Assembly (NCBI GenBank): GCA_008694505.1
Contig: VZDJ01007747.1
Coordinates: 10,882,399-10,946,398, forward strand
Reading direction: 5' to 3'
Length of the DNA stretch: 64,000 nucleotides
Source of the DNA: Cyanoderma ruficeps
Lineage: Eukaryota; Chordata; Aves; Passeriformes; Timaliidae
Shown here: one piece after another, positions 1 through 12,668 of the stretch
Layout: each line of letters begins with the position of its first letter
How positions within the stretch are numbered: the stretch's first letter is position 1
Notes under the pieces: generated by a model
The model's database searches: none
Told to the model about the DNA's origin: nothing
The model's input: only the letters and a program-made list of their open reading frames with translations
Program-made: the position numbers and the translations under genes

Positions 1-2308
1 TACTTATTTTTGCTCTCTGTAAATGGTTTTCTATCATTTAAGTACTAGGAAAAGGCAAACAAATATTTAGGACAAGTAAGAACATTTCATTGCAGTCTCT
101 GACAAGTTCTGTTAATAGATGAAGATGGGGAAGTGGAAGAGGACTCCTTGTGTCTCTGTTCAGAGCTGATGCCTGGGAAATACAGGCCCTGCAGTGTTAA
201 TGGCTCCTCTGCTGTGAGAGAAGTATTTTATCCCGTACGTTTTTGCGTCACTGTGGTTAAAATCTTGCAATTTTGCATTAGATAAAACAATTTTCTGTCA
301 CAGGCAGTTTGTCTTGTTTTTGTCATCCAATCCCTGGGCTAAAATTGCCTGTTGTTATGTAAATTTGAGTGAACTTTATGTAACTTTGCCGAAACTTTCT
401 GGTTGTGTCCAAGAGGGCGAGGTCAAACAGTGCACATGGACTAAAGAGGTTTGTGATGTTCCCGCCCACAAGAGATACTGGCAGATTAACTTCACTCTTG
501 GCTTCACAGGAGCAGATACTTCTGTGCAGATTAACTTCACCCTTGGCAAAACTTTCTTTGTTCCTGGCAAAGCCTGCACAGATGCAGTAGTAGTTAGCCA
601 GAGATAACTACCAGATAACTTGAGGAGTGACTTTAAATTGCAAATTTAGTTCTGGAGCCCCATCCTTCAGTGATTCTCCAGTTCTGAAGCATCTGTCTTG
701 AACACAATGAATGCATGGTTTAATGCAATAGTTGACTTTTTTTAATATATTTTTCTTTAATATGAGAGCACGATGCCTGTTGTAGTTTTTCAACTTTTTT
801 TTTTTTCAACATAGCAGCATGCTTCCATCTCTTGCCACTTTTTCTTTTTTATTTGCTTTTTCCTGGGGGGAAACCCTCCATACATCAGATTATTTAATGT
901 TCTTGATATTCCACTTAGTTCCCGGGTAAATTACTGTATTGGACTGAGTTGTGGAAATTTTTAGATTGCTTTTTCTATAGAGCAGTAGTTTCACATTAGC
1001 ATGGAGAATGCACTTAAAAGACACGTTAATGCCAGTCAGCAAGCAGTATATTTATATTTTCCTCAGACTCTGACAAATGGCTACATTTTGAGTTGCATTT
1101 GTTATGGGTACAAAATGAATGACAGACTTGAATAGATGTTGTTTTTGCAAAATTGCTCAGTATAAACTGAAAGTGACATTCAAATTGCTGATCAAATTTT
1201 ACAATTATAACACCAGTATAAAAATGTAAATTCGGAACTTTTATGACATTGAGCAGCAAATTCTCCTCTAAAATTACGGAATCATTAAAGACACAACATA
1301 GATGAGAATAAAAAATACTTGTGATGGCTCTAAAAATTAGCGGGAAACTAAAAACATTACATACAAAAATCTTGCAGCAAAATATTCCTGCAGTATAGGT
1401 AACCTGTGTTTCACATCAGATTAAATCTTTTCCAGCATTCTTGACAAAATTTCCAATAATGGTGAGACAAGTGAGACAATGGAAATTTCTCTACATGGTG
1501 ATGCTCCTCTGTGGAGGTCAGATTTTATTTTGAGTGATACTGCTTGGGCTATATTGAGAGGAGTGTGGTTTTATATCTCTGTTTTCCCTAAAGTAATCTG
1601 TTTAAGAAATACAAGCCCAATGTAAGTACAGCCAGAGGATGTATATTAGCTATGCTTTGCTAACATGAAAGTGGTATTCACCTCCTCCAGTTACTTATAC
1701 TAATGGATTTTGAAATCTCCCATTTTTAGCAATGTGGACATGCCATGTGAGCAGGAAGGACTTCAGAGGAGGACAGGAAACTTCTGGAATTCCATCAGGG
1801 AAAGCAGCAAAGCTGAAGAGGGATGGGAAATAAATCTGACTAGAAACAAGGTCCATTATCTTTTGTAGTCTTTCCCTGTCTTGTATTCTTGCTCCCTGAG
1901 GGGAGAGTGCACCAAGAGCAGCAAAGGTGCTGAGATGTTGTTTAAACCATTCTTACACAAAACATTGAGAGAAACTATTTGACGAAGACTTGTTATTAAT
2001 GTGAGACTTACTTTCTGTTAAACTGAGGTGGTTTCTCAGCATAATTCTAAGTGCTGTAGTGCATGTGCAGACCCCACAAGAGTGCAGTTGCAAAACATGA
2101 AGGTGTTTTCTTTGAAGCAACTTCAGTATGAACATGTGAGAGACATTTTTCTCCAGGTGCTCAGGACTCACAACAGATGTCTCCAGAAGCGATGAAAAAA
2201 AAATGCATTTTATTTTGGGAACAAGGAAATGGAGATGGAATCATGCTAAGCAGCAACCTGCTTCTTCATCTGGAATGGATGTGAATGACAAATGAACATG
2301 GGAGATTT
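1..2308. other. Unique-looking non-coding DNA
   Basis: No gene, RNA gene or known repeat was recognised. The stretch is AT-rich with frequent stops in all frames. The longest open frame (314-607, 97 codons) has no recognisable domain and contains the short internal duplication listed separately. Intronic or intergenic DNA is the best reading. Confidence 0.6.
481..547 (+). repeat. Partial 45-bp tandem duplication
   Basis: The 22-base block beginning at 481 (GCAGATTAACTTCACTCTTG...) recurs at 526 with one mismatch, giving a period of 45 bases. Only the first half of each unit is conserved. The period is a multiple of three, so an open frame running through it repeats the peptide QINFTLG, but nothing else suggests that this frame is translated. 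Confidence 0.7.
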
Positions 2309-2917
2309 TGCTGGTTTCAGCTGAGACAATTTAGAGTAATTTTCTTCATAGTTTCTGGTACGGGGCTGTGTTTTGGAGTTGTGCTGAACACAGGGTTGAT
2401 AATATTGAGATATTTTAGTTATTGCTGAGCAGGGGTTGCAAAGACCCGAGGCCTTTTCTGGTTTTCATATGGCCAGGCTGGGGAGGAAGGTGAAGGTTCA
2501 TGGCAGGTTGGGAGGAGATGCAGCCAGGATAGGTGACCCAAACTGACCAAAGGGATATTCCAGACCATGTGACATCCTGCTCAGTACGTAAAGTGGAGGG
2601 AAGAAAGAGAAAGAGGAGCAACATTTGGAGTGATGGTGTCTGCCCAAATAACCATTATCCATGGTTATTCAGGATATTATATATCCAGGACCCTGTTCTC
2701 CTGGAGATGGCCGAACGCCTGCCTGTCCATGGGAAACAGTGAAATCATTCCTTGTTTTGCTTTGCTTGTGTGCTCAGTTTTGTGTTCTCTATAAACGCTC
2801 TTTATCTCAACCCATGAGTTCTCTATTTTTTGTCCTTCAAGTCTCTACCTGATCCTGCTGGTGGGAGTGTGAGTGGGTGCGCGGGGCTTGGCTGTTGGCT
2901 GGGCTTAGACCATGACA
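2309..2917 (+). mobile_element. Solo LTR of an avian endogenous retrovirus
   Basis: The element begins TGCTGGTTTCAG and ends CCATGACA, giving the TG...CA ends of an LTR and a length of about 609 bases. Its sequence matches, from memory, a widespread bird LTR: the block ACTGACCAAAGGGATATTCC, the region around CTCCTGGAGATGGC, and the stretch around CTTTATCTCAACCCATGAG near the usual poly(A)-signal region. The position where related copies carry a TATA box reads TACGTAAAG here (2585-2593), so the promoter is probably dead. No primer-binding site or gag sequence follows 2917, so this looks like a solo LTR left by recombination. No clear target-site duplication is visible. I favour an ERVL-like family, but the family name is uncertain. 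Confidence 0.8.
2647..2686. repeat. Two small adjacent hairpins inside the LTR
   Basis: AATAACCAT (2647-2655) pairs perfectly with ATGGTTATT (2661-2669) across a 5-base loop. GGATAT (2672-2677) pairs with ATATCC (2681-2686). Related LTR copies, as I remember them, are shorter here, so this segment looks like a local insertion or rearrangement in this copy. Confidence 0.7.
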
Positions 2918-5900
2918 GAGAGCAAGGCCAGGACTGTGTGCTTCATAACCCCTTCAAAGACACAGATTTTGGAAAAACTTTCCACTTGTGTTATGGAAAT
3001 GTTTGTTCTGTAATTTATAAGAGTAAAGTCTTTCTGAATTAAGTTTAAAACTAAAATTCAGTGAGACTCGAAACTCTTCTTCAATGCATTTTAAAGAAAT
3101 TGTTAGTAGGATAGATTCTTCAGAGATAGTTGTTAGTGTGAATTTTGAGATTTTTCTTTTACTTATATGAGTCATATGTACCTATATATGTGCACTTGTA
3201 TATGTTTGTTTATGGGCAGAAGGTGAAGAGATCATCTTTGCTTCCTACAGGGAGCGGGAATATATTTTTCTTAGTGTAACATGCCAACAATCTTGAGAGG
3301 AATGGAACAATTTTGTGAAAAACACTATATGAATACATGGAGAAGCATATGTTAATGAGTATAAATTGGGCACAATCTACAGTGTCTTTGGCATTTTTAA
3401 GTCAGGGGTTTTTTTTAATAAATTTGGAGTTTTTTGTTTTTGTCTCTCATCCCTCTTTAAAAACAGATTGCATGTGGGCTGACTTTATGTTCAGTTTTTG
3501 AACAGCGTGTAACTTTCAACAATCTACTGAACGTTTTTTCCTCCTCTACTTGAGAAGACTTGAAATCTGTAGTAAATAATGATGTTGGCTTGTTTCATTT
3601 ATGCCCTTGATTATTTTCAGTCTTTCCTGTTAGTCATGTCTACTCTTTAGACAATCGACTCACATACAGATTTTTAATGTATATATTTATTTAGGAAACC
3701 ATAGACAGGATTGTTCAAAAATGCTTGCCCAAGGTTGCCATCCTTAAAATACACTTTGCTAATCTCCTGGTCTCCTGGTAAGTGTGATCAAAAATGGAAC
3801 AATTGACCTTCCAGTTAGTAACATTCTTCATATCACAGATTAATCTCCAGTTTACTGATGTGATTGTTTGAGAGACCAGATACTATCTTTTAATAGAAGG
3901 GGAGAAGCTGCCAGAATGGTAGAATGGAAATGATAGGAAGGAAACATGTAAGCAATGAAAATAGGCACCAAGGAAAATATATCACATCAAATATATTTCC
4001 TGAACTTCCAAGTTGTGTTGCTGTTGTGTTTCCTATGCCTTCTCTTTCGTGTTCTAATCTGCATGTCTGGCATGTTTTGATACTATTATTTTTTTAAAGG
4101 CATACTGACTGCGACCTTGCTTCTCTGTTTTAATTTATTATACCATATTAGTAAAGCTGCTTTGGAATACCCTGGATTAATGATGCATTTAAACTGTTTC
4201 AAAAAGACCCTGGGCTAGGTCAATTATTGAAGTAATGCCAGTGAGGAATATATTTTTTTCATTGCAGTAAGCTCTTAGTTTTATGTTAACTGCATTGTAC
4301 AAACATGGCCTGCGGGCTTTTAATTGTTACAATGAACTGGAAACATGTGAATAAAGCATGCTTTGCATTTGCATGGAGCAAACTAACTCTCCTTCTTTAG
4401 AGCAGATTCCATCTTGTATTCTTTGATTGTACATGGGGTCATGATTTTGTGCAATTGCTCTGAGAACACAGGACACTTGCATCTTTTTGCTAGAAGGGGA
4501 AGGCATGGTGAGGTGTGGGTGCTGCTTATGGCATGTTAGGTGTCACTACAATCACCCCTTCTATACTCCCCCAAGTTTACGCAGACCCATGCTACTACAA
4601 CTGTACTTGCCCTTTCTCTGCAGTCTGAAGGATGTTATTTCTGGTGAAGTGGGAGAATTGTGTGCTACTGGTTATTTCCCAAAACTTCTTATGCAAAAGC
4701 AGAACATTTAAATTTTTCATGTAAAATTCATATCCTTAATTATTGAAATGTCTCTTTTCCTTTTTAAAAGTGTAACGTGTTAACTTGCTGTGTTCTGCTT
4801 TATAATTGATTTGGAATGAGGGCTTATTATATATTTTTCAAAATGCGGGGATGTGTTTTTTCTCATCCCAAATATGTCTCTGTTTTAATCTAATCTGCTT
4901 TTCTGTTCAAAACTGCGCTGTAGTTGCTCTGCTAGATTCCTAGATGATGGGCAGTTTATGCTGCAAGTTTAAAAAACAAACACAAATCAGGTCTATGTAA
5001 CAAAATTTTGATAACACAATCTTATGTCAATAAAGCTGATATCGACCAGTCTTCAGTGATATTGGACTTCACAGCTTGGCAGTGCCTGGGAAGCTTGACT
5101 TGCTTATGAAGTTTTACAAGTTACTTTAGGCTGTGGCTGTTGTTTTTTGTTAAATGGGTCTTCTGGAAGAGGACCTGAACACTGGCTCCAATTACGACCT
5201 GAAATTGCATCTATACCAAAGTTCTAGAAATTTGCTTAAAATAAAGAGACAATGCACCTCTCCAGAACAATGTTTACAAATAGTTTAGTGGCCTATTATC
5301 TATTTAAAGAGGGGTAAAACCAGTTCTTAAAATGAAGACTCTTACTTTGTTGTAGGAGAACAGTGATTTGGCAGTGACTGAGCTGCTCGAGATGAACAGA
5401 GATTTTGAACATTGAACAACATGTAAGGCAAAACAAAATGTAAACAAGACCAAAAAGATTCATTCCAATTGCTTCTGAAGAATCACAGTGAGCGAAGTAA
5501 AAAGCTTTTTATGGTTCAGGGTTGTCATTAGGCTAAGGTAATTCCCAGGTGCTTGAAAATGATGTTCCATGTCTAGGAAACCGAGGCATAAAAAAGTGAT
5601 CTGTATATTCAATGGCCAGTGTTTGGAAGATACATTATAATGAGAAGAGTTTATATAATGGAATAGAGAGAAAATAAGGAAGTGGAAATTTGGGGGTAGA
5701 GTATAGGCAGAATTTTTCTGCTGTATTTCAGGATCTCTCCATATAATCTTTTTTCTTTGTCTACCCCTCTAAAGAAAATGTGGATAAATTGTAAAATAAT
5801 GTTTATGGGGAAGTAAATAATCCAAGGTTTACATATGCAGCAATAACTTTTGACACAGTAATTGCTACTCAGGAAGGAGCTCTTGATGTTTATATTAGTT

Positions 5901-6239
5901 TTATGAAAATGTTAGCTTTCATTTCAAAGAGAATAACGTTAGGACTACTGCATAAATTAGTTGTGTACTCTCAAATATTGTACCATTCTTGTTCAATCAT
6001 AATCATCACAGATGGGATAGAAAAGATAACCTATTAAGGTTAATGAAGTAAAGGTTTCATTGTTGTCTGACTGATGAGAGGTCTGAGAATGTGATAGAGG
6101 TACCTGAGAAAAGAGTAACATGGAAAAGATATGCAGGCATCACTTTATTGACTCTTTCTTTCAATAGAAATAATAGCATCAAATTAAATACTGTACTGGT
6201 ATCAAAACAAATGGCAGGTGCAGGTTTGTGTACAATACA
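2918..6239. other. Unique-looking non-coding DNA
   Basis: AT-rich sequence with no recognised gene or repeat. One exon-like segment at 3695-3777 is discussed as a finding. An octamer motif ATTTGCAT lies at 4367-4374. Confidence 0.6.
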
Positions 6240-6548
6240 TTATTCAGCTATGGAGCTTTCTGAACCACGGATTGTGGATATTAAGAGCTTATGTGGCTTC
6301 AAGAAACAATTGAATACATTCATGGAGGAAAAATACATTAGGGATAAAGACGGTGCCTCTGGCTTGTAACGTCCTTGAACCATCAGTTGCTGTTGTCTGG
6401 AATGCTATTGTAGGGAAGGGTTTTGTTTGCCATGTATTTATGTCTTTTTGTAGGATTTGCTGTTGTTTACTCTCAGGAACAGATAATTACTTGGATGGAC
6501 CTGGTTCTATAACTTACAAAAGTCATTCTTTAACTAATAATGTGTAAG
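6240..6548 (+). mobile_element. Old, diverged CR1-like LINE 3' end
   Basis: The order of words such as CAATTGAATACATTCATGGA, GGTGCCTCTGGCTTG, CTCTCAGGAACAGATAA and TGGATGGACCTGGTTCTATA, followed by a CATTCTTTAAC-type end, resembles the 3' end of old CR1-group elements shared by birds, turtles and crocodilians. In those, the end reads like 'gatggacctttggtctgaccc...cattcttatg'. The copy is heavily mutated. The frame open across its first part (to 6369) is therefore not treated as a gene. The exact subfamily and the 5' boundary are uncertain. Confidence 0.5.
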
Positions 6549-7294
6549 GTAAAGTTGTCCATAGTAGTTGTTGATGGGAAATCAAGTTGTGGAACAGACG
6601 ATTTTTAATTAGTTTCTTGATGACAGAGAATGTTCTGGTAAGTCAGAAAGAGTAGTATTGCCAGACAGGTTCAATATTGCTGCTCCACATTGAATTTGAG
6701 GTGTGGCACACTGAGAAAGTACACACCTTACATTAGGTGTAACTGTAAAATAATATGCATTTTCCTATTATAAATGCATGTCTTGGCAGTATGAGTTAAT
6801 ACTTGAGGGAGACTAAAGGCACAATTTCAAGTTTTGAAACTTTAATAGATACTTACAGGGGCACGTTTCTCCATCCTCTGTTGCTTGCTTGCCGTAGGAT
6901 CCTGGAGTGTTTTGTGTAGTTCATTTGCTTTTAATTTTTACGCATTTTCTCTATTCGAAATAATGTTGAATTTTTCCTCCTGAGGTTAAGATGTTCAGCA
7001 TGGGCATGTTAAATATGATAAAGTGTCATGAGGAACATCTTCAGCCTGAGATCTTGCTATTGTTCAACCTGTCTGAAACAGCTTGGAGGGGTTGTAGGTT
7101 TTGATTTCTGGGGGGTTTTTTTTTTGGTGGGTTTTTTTTTTTGGTCAGGTTTTTTTGTTTGTTTGTTATTGAAGGGAAATATTTTCTTAAACATATATAT
7201 TGCATACAAAGAGGAGATTATGATCTTAAAATATTAAAATTACTCTGAGGAATGTCTACAGAGCTGTGCATTTATTACACTATAACCTGAACTC
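6549..7294. other. Non-coding DNA with a T/G low-complexity tract
   Basis: No gene recognised. The only structure is the G- and T-run tract at 7110-7169. Confidence 0.6.
7110..7169 (+). repeat. G/T-run low-complexity tract
   Basis: Alternating runs of G (6, 3, 2) and T (9-12) followed by GTTTGTTTGTT. This is simple sequence with strong strand asymmetry and no coding signal. Confidence 0.85.
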
Positions 7295-7825
7295 TTGAGT
7301 ACGGATAGATATGAAAGTGATGTAGCCCAGAATTTGGTTGGCTTTCTGCACTGTAGGCGCACATTGCTGGCTCAAGGCAAGCTTCTGGTCAACCAACATC
7401 TACAAATCCTTCTCCTCAGCACAACTGATTCTCTGCCCAACCTGTATTTGTACTTGGAGCTGCTTTACAGGTCCCTCGGGATGCACTACACAGGTTGCTG
7501 TTGGGAAGCTTGCTGAGAGTGTGCTCAATCCCAATGTCCATGTTGCATATTAAATGTTAATGACACCTAAATGCATGTTAAATGGCACATTGTCTTGATA
7601 CTGACCCCTGAGAAATGCTGCTTGTCACCATCATCTGAACATTGAACCCTTGACCACAACTCTTTCCATGCATGCATCCATCCATCCATGCATGCATCCA
7701 TCCATCCCTGCAATTCTTTATCCCCTGAGTCCATTCTTTATCCATAAAATCCGTATCTCTCCAGTTTAGAGACAGGAATTTCATGCAGGACCGTGTGAAA
7801 TGCTTTGCACAAGTCCAGAACTCTT
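7295..7825 (-). mobile_element. CR1 LINE fragment, reverse-transcriptase part, minus strand
   Basis: Read on the minus strand this matches the ORF2 reverse-transcriptase region of CR1. On the plus strand the tell-tale pieces, in order, are TTGGTTGGCTTTCTGCACTG, a 'ttgctggctcaagg...' block, GCTTGCTGAGAGTGTGCTCA, ATACTGACCCCTGAGAAATG and TGTGAAATGCTTTGCACAAG. The copy is old, with many substitutions and small deletions, and has no usable frame. Both the 5' part and the CR1 3' end are missing. Confidence 0.75.
7667..7706. repeat. Perfect 20-bp x 2 tandem block, ATCC-rich
   Basis: The unit CATGCATGCATCCATCCATC is present twice with no mismatch (7667-7686 and 7687-7706). It sits inside the CR1 fragment, where related copies carry no such expansion, so it is a microsatellite-like growth that arose after CR1 insertion. 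Confidence 0.9.
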
Positions 7826-10800
7826 GCCTACTTGCTAAAATCTGCTCCTAGGTGGCACTTAAATATATGGTGTAGGAATTGGTTTAATTTCTGTCTTTCT
7901 TAAGTACACGCCAGCCATGTAATCCCAGCGCTTACATGCAAGTTGCAATATGATCCAGTCAACCAGGTTTTAGGGCTTGAATTTAAGATCTATACAAGTT
8001 CTTGTAGAGTATTTAATAAAGATCAACAGGGTTTTGAAAAAAAATAAACTTCATTGGCATAGTCCCCATTGTCAGAGTGAAGCTTCTGTTGCCTTCAATG
8101 GGAGCTGAATTTTGTAATCAGTGCTGTCAGTCACCATCTGGACTGACACGATTTTGCCATAGAGAGAGTCCGTCTTTTTTGGGATGCCATCTGTTAGTCA
8201 GTTTCTTCTGACTTGTTTCCAGTATCAACCTTTATACCTTCTTTCATGTCCTCTGTTGTGCTCCAAGCAACCTCTCAAATCCTCATTCTCCCTGCTGTTT
8301 TCAAAATATGTTTCTGAACGCCAGTGAACACAATGAAGTACCCTAGCAATAACGTCTGTTACCAAACCTTGGGTAACATCACAGTCATCTGAAGAAAATC
8401 TGTTAGGAGGCCAAGGCTTGGAAGACATTGATCCCAAACCCTTTTCTCATCCCTGTAAGTGGTTTTTCAAAGCAGTGGCGAGGGAGAAGTTTGAACCACT
8501 GATTACTTTGAGTCTTTGCTGTGGATAGAAGAAATTGGTTAGTATGACAGTTAACCTAATAATAGCTTACAAAAGTATCAGCTCTTTCAGGTTTAAGAAT
8601 AAGATCAAGTAGCATTAATCTAATGGTGTAACTGTTTTTGAAAGTCTTTTACTCAGCAAAGCCAGATTTATGAAGTCTTAAAAAAAAAAATTTGAGCTAA
8701 TGGTTGCTAACAGTCCTGCACACGCTGTTTTCACCCTGACATACTTAAATGCCAAAAATTTATTTGGCAGTTAATAAGCAAGTGGAATAAAAAGTGTGAA
8801 CCCAAAACCTTTCAGTTTGAGACAGAAAACAAAAGACTATATTAGAAATAATAATTACATGAGGGGTGCATCTTCTTAATAAAACAAAAAGCAATAGTTA
8901 TCATGTGGTTTCTTTAATGAATATTAAATATAATTCATGCATGTTATCCATGCATGGGGGAGATGCCTCTGTATCTGAACAGCAGCCTTTCTTTCAAGTG
9001 GTTTCAGGGTTGTGATTTTTCTAACAAAATTTGAGTGTACTATTCTTGGTTTATAATTTGATTGTAAGCAAAGATGATTTAGAGTTTCAAAGAGAGAAGC
9101 TGTTACTTTTATAGTAGTAGCCTTTTTTAGTGTGTGTGTGTATGTTTATTTATCTGTATCTCTAAAAAAATGCCCACCAAAGTCTTTCACATTGTGATCT
9201 ACCTGTATAGAGCCTGCAGGTAGAAAGAGACCAATTGATGTGTTCATATTGTATTCATTCTCAGAGGAGTAGCCCTGGCTATTTTAAAGGTGAGAAAATG
9301 TGCCAGCAGACAATTATGTAACTGATAATTCAAACAGATTTTACAGGATCAACCTTGCCAACAGCTTATGATGCTGTATTTACTCATGTTTATTTTGCAT
9401 AAAAATTAACAGTGGAATACTGTGTCAGAAAAGTATAACTGTATTGCAGTCTGATTGAAAATTGACACGAAGTACCTGTAGATAGTCTCATTTGTTTAAA
9501 TGTTTGAAATGAGAATAAGCAATATTCTTTCTGAGAAGCTAAGCTGTCACAAGGTAGCTTCCTTTTTTCCAAATATGAAATCCATTTCTTGCTGGGAAAT
9601 AGTGTGAATGACCGAACATTGTTGTGTTCTCTAATGACTGAGACTGTCTTCATGACTCTTCAGTCCCTCTGTGATGTTTAGCTTGTTATTTCATCTTTGT
9701 GTGATTAGCTTCCCTTATTTTTAAGATCCATCTAGGAAGTCTTCCTCTGGAAAGCAGTTCTTAGTTGCAGGCGAGAGTAATTGCACATAAGAACCAGGTG
9801 ACCAATGATTAGTGTGTTACTGATGTTACTGCTGGGGTTTACCTTGCAGTGATTTCTTGAAGGCTTTTTCCTCTCTGGTAGATGTTGCACAGAGCTGGAT
9901 ATATACAAGTTTTTTTTCTTGTGGAATAAGATAGTTGTGTTTATTTTTTATCTCTGCATATATGGTGTTATTATTCCACTGTTCCTCCTTTAGAGGAAAG
10001 TGTAGAGATGAGTCTGACAGAAAACATGGAGAGGTTTTTCATCCAGATTAGTGACACAGTGAAGTATTTTATTTTTCAATCTTACATTAAATTTTCAAGG
10101 TTACCCAAGCAATCAATCTGAACTATTTCTGCTGTGGAAAACTGTCTGTTTCCTTCATTTTCCTTTTCCTTCTGAGCAGACATGTAGATATGGGGAAAAC
10201 AAATTATCATTTGAACTTTGTCAATAAATTTACTTGAGGTGTCATTCTGTGGAACAATAGTAGGTGGGAGCAAACATGAAAAATCTGGCTGCAGTATATC
10301 AGCTTTCAGCAGCTCTGACAGGTTACTATGCTCATATTTTTCAAGGCAAAACTCCTAAGAACTGGAAGGTCCTAATTTGACTTTTTTCAGTCTATCTTGA
10401 ATTTTTTCTCATTCAATTCAATCCCTCTTTGCTGAAGAGGGGAAAAAAATACAAAGTCTGTGAAGCAACCACTGTCCTGTTGTCAGCCAGCTGCCTCTCT
10501 CTCCAGAGTCAAATTCCATAGGCTGGGGAGTGTCCTCATTCAAGTGGCCTGTGAGCTTGTGATGTCATGACTGATATAGAAGGAGCACATATATGATCAG
10601 ATTTTCTTTCCAGGTGGTGAAATGTTTGTGGTTAAGATGCTGCTTGGAATTGTAATAAAGCAGTGCATGGGAGTTTTTCACATTCACCTGAAAGATTTGT
10701 TGTTGCTTCAGACTTTGTTGGATGTCTCTGAGTGATCTCTTGAAGTGCCTTTTATCAGTATGGGGGCTTTCATTATACTTATTTGGGGGCACAATTCCAT

Positions 10801-12204
10801 AATTTTATCACTTTCCTTAGACCAGGTGCTGAGCAGTTAAAAGTCATGAATCAGTCTCCCTGCAAAAGCGGTTGATTGCAAACACCTTCTGTGATATAGT
10901 AATCAATGGTACATGTAGTCATGAGGGAATTGTAAAAAGGCATGTGATAATGGCGGATCATATCTAGAGCTGAACGAGCTTCTTTATAAAGTTTAGTAAT
11001 GTACTGTGTCTTAGAAGTCCTCTGAAGGAAAGGTTTCCTGAAGAAATTTCCCCACTTTTTAAAAAGGTCACTTGCAAATTTGGGCAGTATTAGGAACTAG
11101 GTAAAAATTACTGCTGCTTAATTTTACTTTGTAAACTTTTTAATAAATATGGCTTATCTTTTGTTTATAACTGTTAGCTTTTATTTGTAACTTTTAGCCT
11201 TTTTCACATTATTTGCAGTGAATAATCACAGCATATTTACAAAATATGAATGTCTGTGTTGGGCAAATTGTGGTGGGTTTTTTTTTTTAATTTTTATTTG
11301 TCTCATTAGCGTCAGCTCCTCTCCAGCCCTGTCTAGTAAGAGGTGTTAGAAAGTATTATTTTTAGTCTATTTGGTTTCTGCGATGGATGGTTATGAAATA
11401 TCATGCTCACAGGGAAAATTATTTCTTCCTAATCCCTGTCAGTTAGTGGTTGGCTTATTTCCTGTAGTCTGAAGACTTATAGCCCATATTCTAGCTCATA
11501 CAATACTTCATTTTAGTTGACTTCAAATTTTGTTCATTACTGACTCCTAGTTTGGCAGCGTTATCATTCTTTATTGTTTGGACTTGGACAAAATCAGTCG
11601 AGGCCATCATTCTAACAGAAAACTCTGACTGATTGCTTTAAAAATAAATGATACTTGCACTGACACGAGAGAAACAAACATTCATTAAAACTCATGTTGG
11701 AGAACTCTCATCACTCATTTCCTAGTGCATTTGACATTGCCTGAAAGACTGTTATATATTATGTTTATTTTAGGGACTATTGTTCTGTTTGAATCTGCTC
11801 TACAACTTGAGGAAAGCAGTAATGCTTTTGAACAGAAATTTACAGAAGCAAGACATTGCATCTTTCTGTTGTAGTAAGGGGCTATTTCATTAAATATCTC
11901 TTTTAAATAAGTTTGACTTCCCCAGGGAAAAAAACCTGCAAAACATAAGGGAATCAGAGGCTGCTTTAGGGCATATAGATTGAAAACCTGTGCACCTTTT
12001 TGCAAGAACATAATAACATTTGTAAGTGACACCTTCAGCACATCATGCGTATTTTAATAATTTCTTCTGAAGTGCTGAAAAAGGAACCTACTATCAGTTA
12101 ATTTACTTTTTACCCCAAAATTGGCCTACTCTGCTACTCAATAACCTGCTCATGTACAGAGCTTATGCAAAACGAACATCGTATTACACAAAAGAGGTGT
12201 TGAC
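7826..12204. other. Unique-looking non-coding DNA
   Basis: AT-rich DNA with no recognised gene or dispersed repeat. A short TG run lies near 9131. Open frames here (up to 108 codons at 11715-12041, minus strand) have no recognisable domain. Confidence 0.55.
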
Positions 12205-12668
12205 CTGTCAGAATGAGATCAGAGGAGGCCACTAATTTGATCAGAGGGCTGGGAGACCTCTCCTATGATGACAGGATGAGACAGTTTGAGCTGTTAAGCC
12301 TTGTAAAGAGAAGGCTTCAGAGAGACATTATGGCACCTTCGAGTACCTAGAGGGGGCCTACAAGAGAGCTGGAGAGGGACTTTTCACAAGGTTATGTAGT
12401 GACAGACCAAGGGGGCATGGCTTTAAACTGAAGAAGGGTAGATTTGCATTAGACATTAGGCTCTTCCCTGTGATGGTGGTGAGACCCTGTAACAGATTGC
12501 CCAGAGAAGTTGTGGACTCCCCATCCCTGGAGATGTTTAAGTCCAGACCAGGATGAGGGTTTGGAAAACCTGGTTTAGTGGGAGGCATCCCTGCTCATGG
12601 CAGTGGGGTTGGAACGAGATGATCTTTAAGGTCCGTTCCAACCCAGCTGTTCTGAGATTCTATGATAA
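12205..12668 (+). mobile_element. CR1 LINE, 5'-truncated, with 3' end
   Basis: This is a classical CR1 3' segment. It starts near GATCAGAGGAGGCCACTAAT, passes through CCTCTCCTATGATGACAGGA, GCATGGCTTTAAACTGAAGA and TTGCCCAGAGAAGTTGTGGA, and ends in TGATCTTTAAGGTCCGTTCC plus the terminal ATTCTATGAT at 12657-12666. It covers the end of ORF2 and the 3' untranslated part. Loss of the 5' side is normal for CR1, which usually stops short during reverse transcription. There is no intact coding frame. Confidence 0.92.

Noticed and set aside
7110..7169. G-quadruplex candidate
   Set aside because: Only two G-runs of three or more lie close together, so the four-run pattern is not met.
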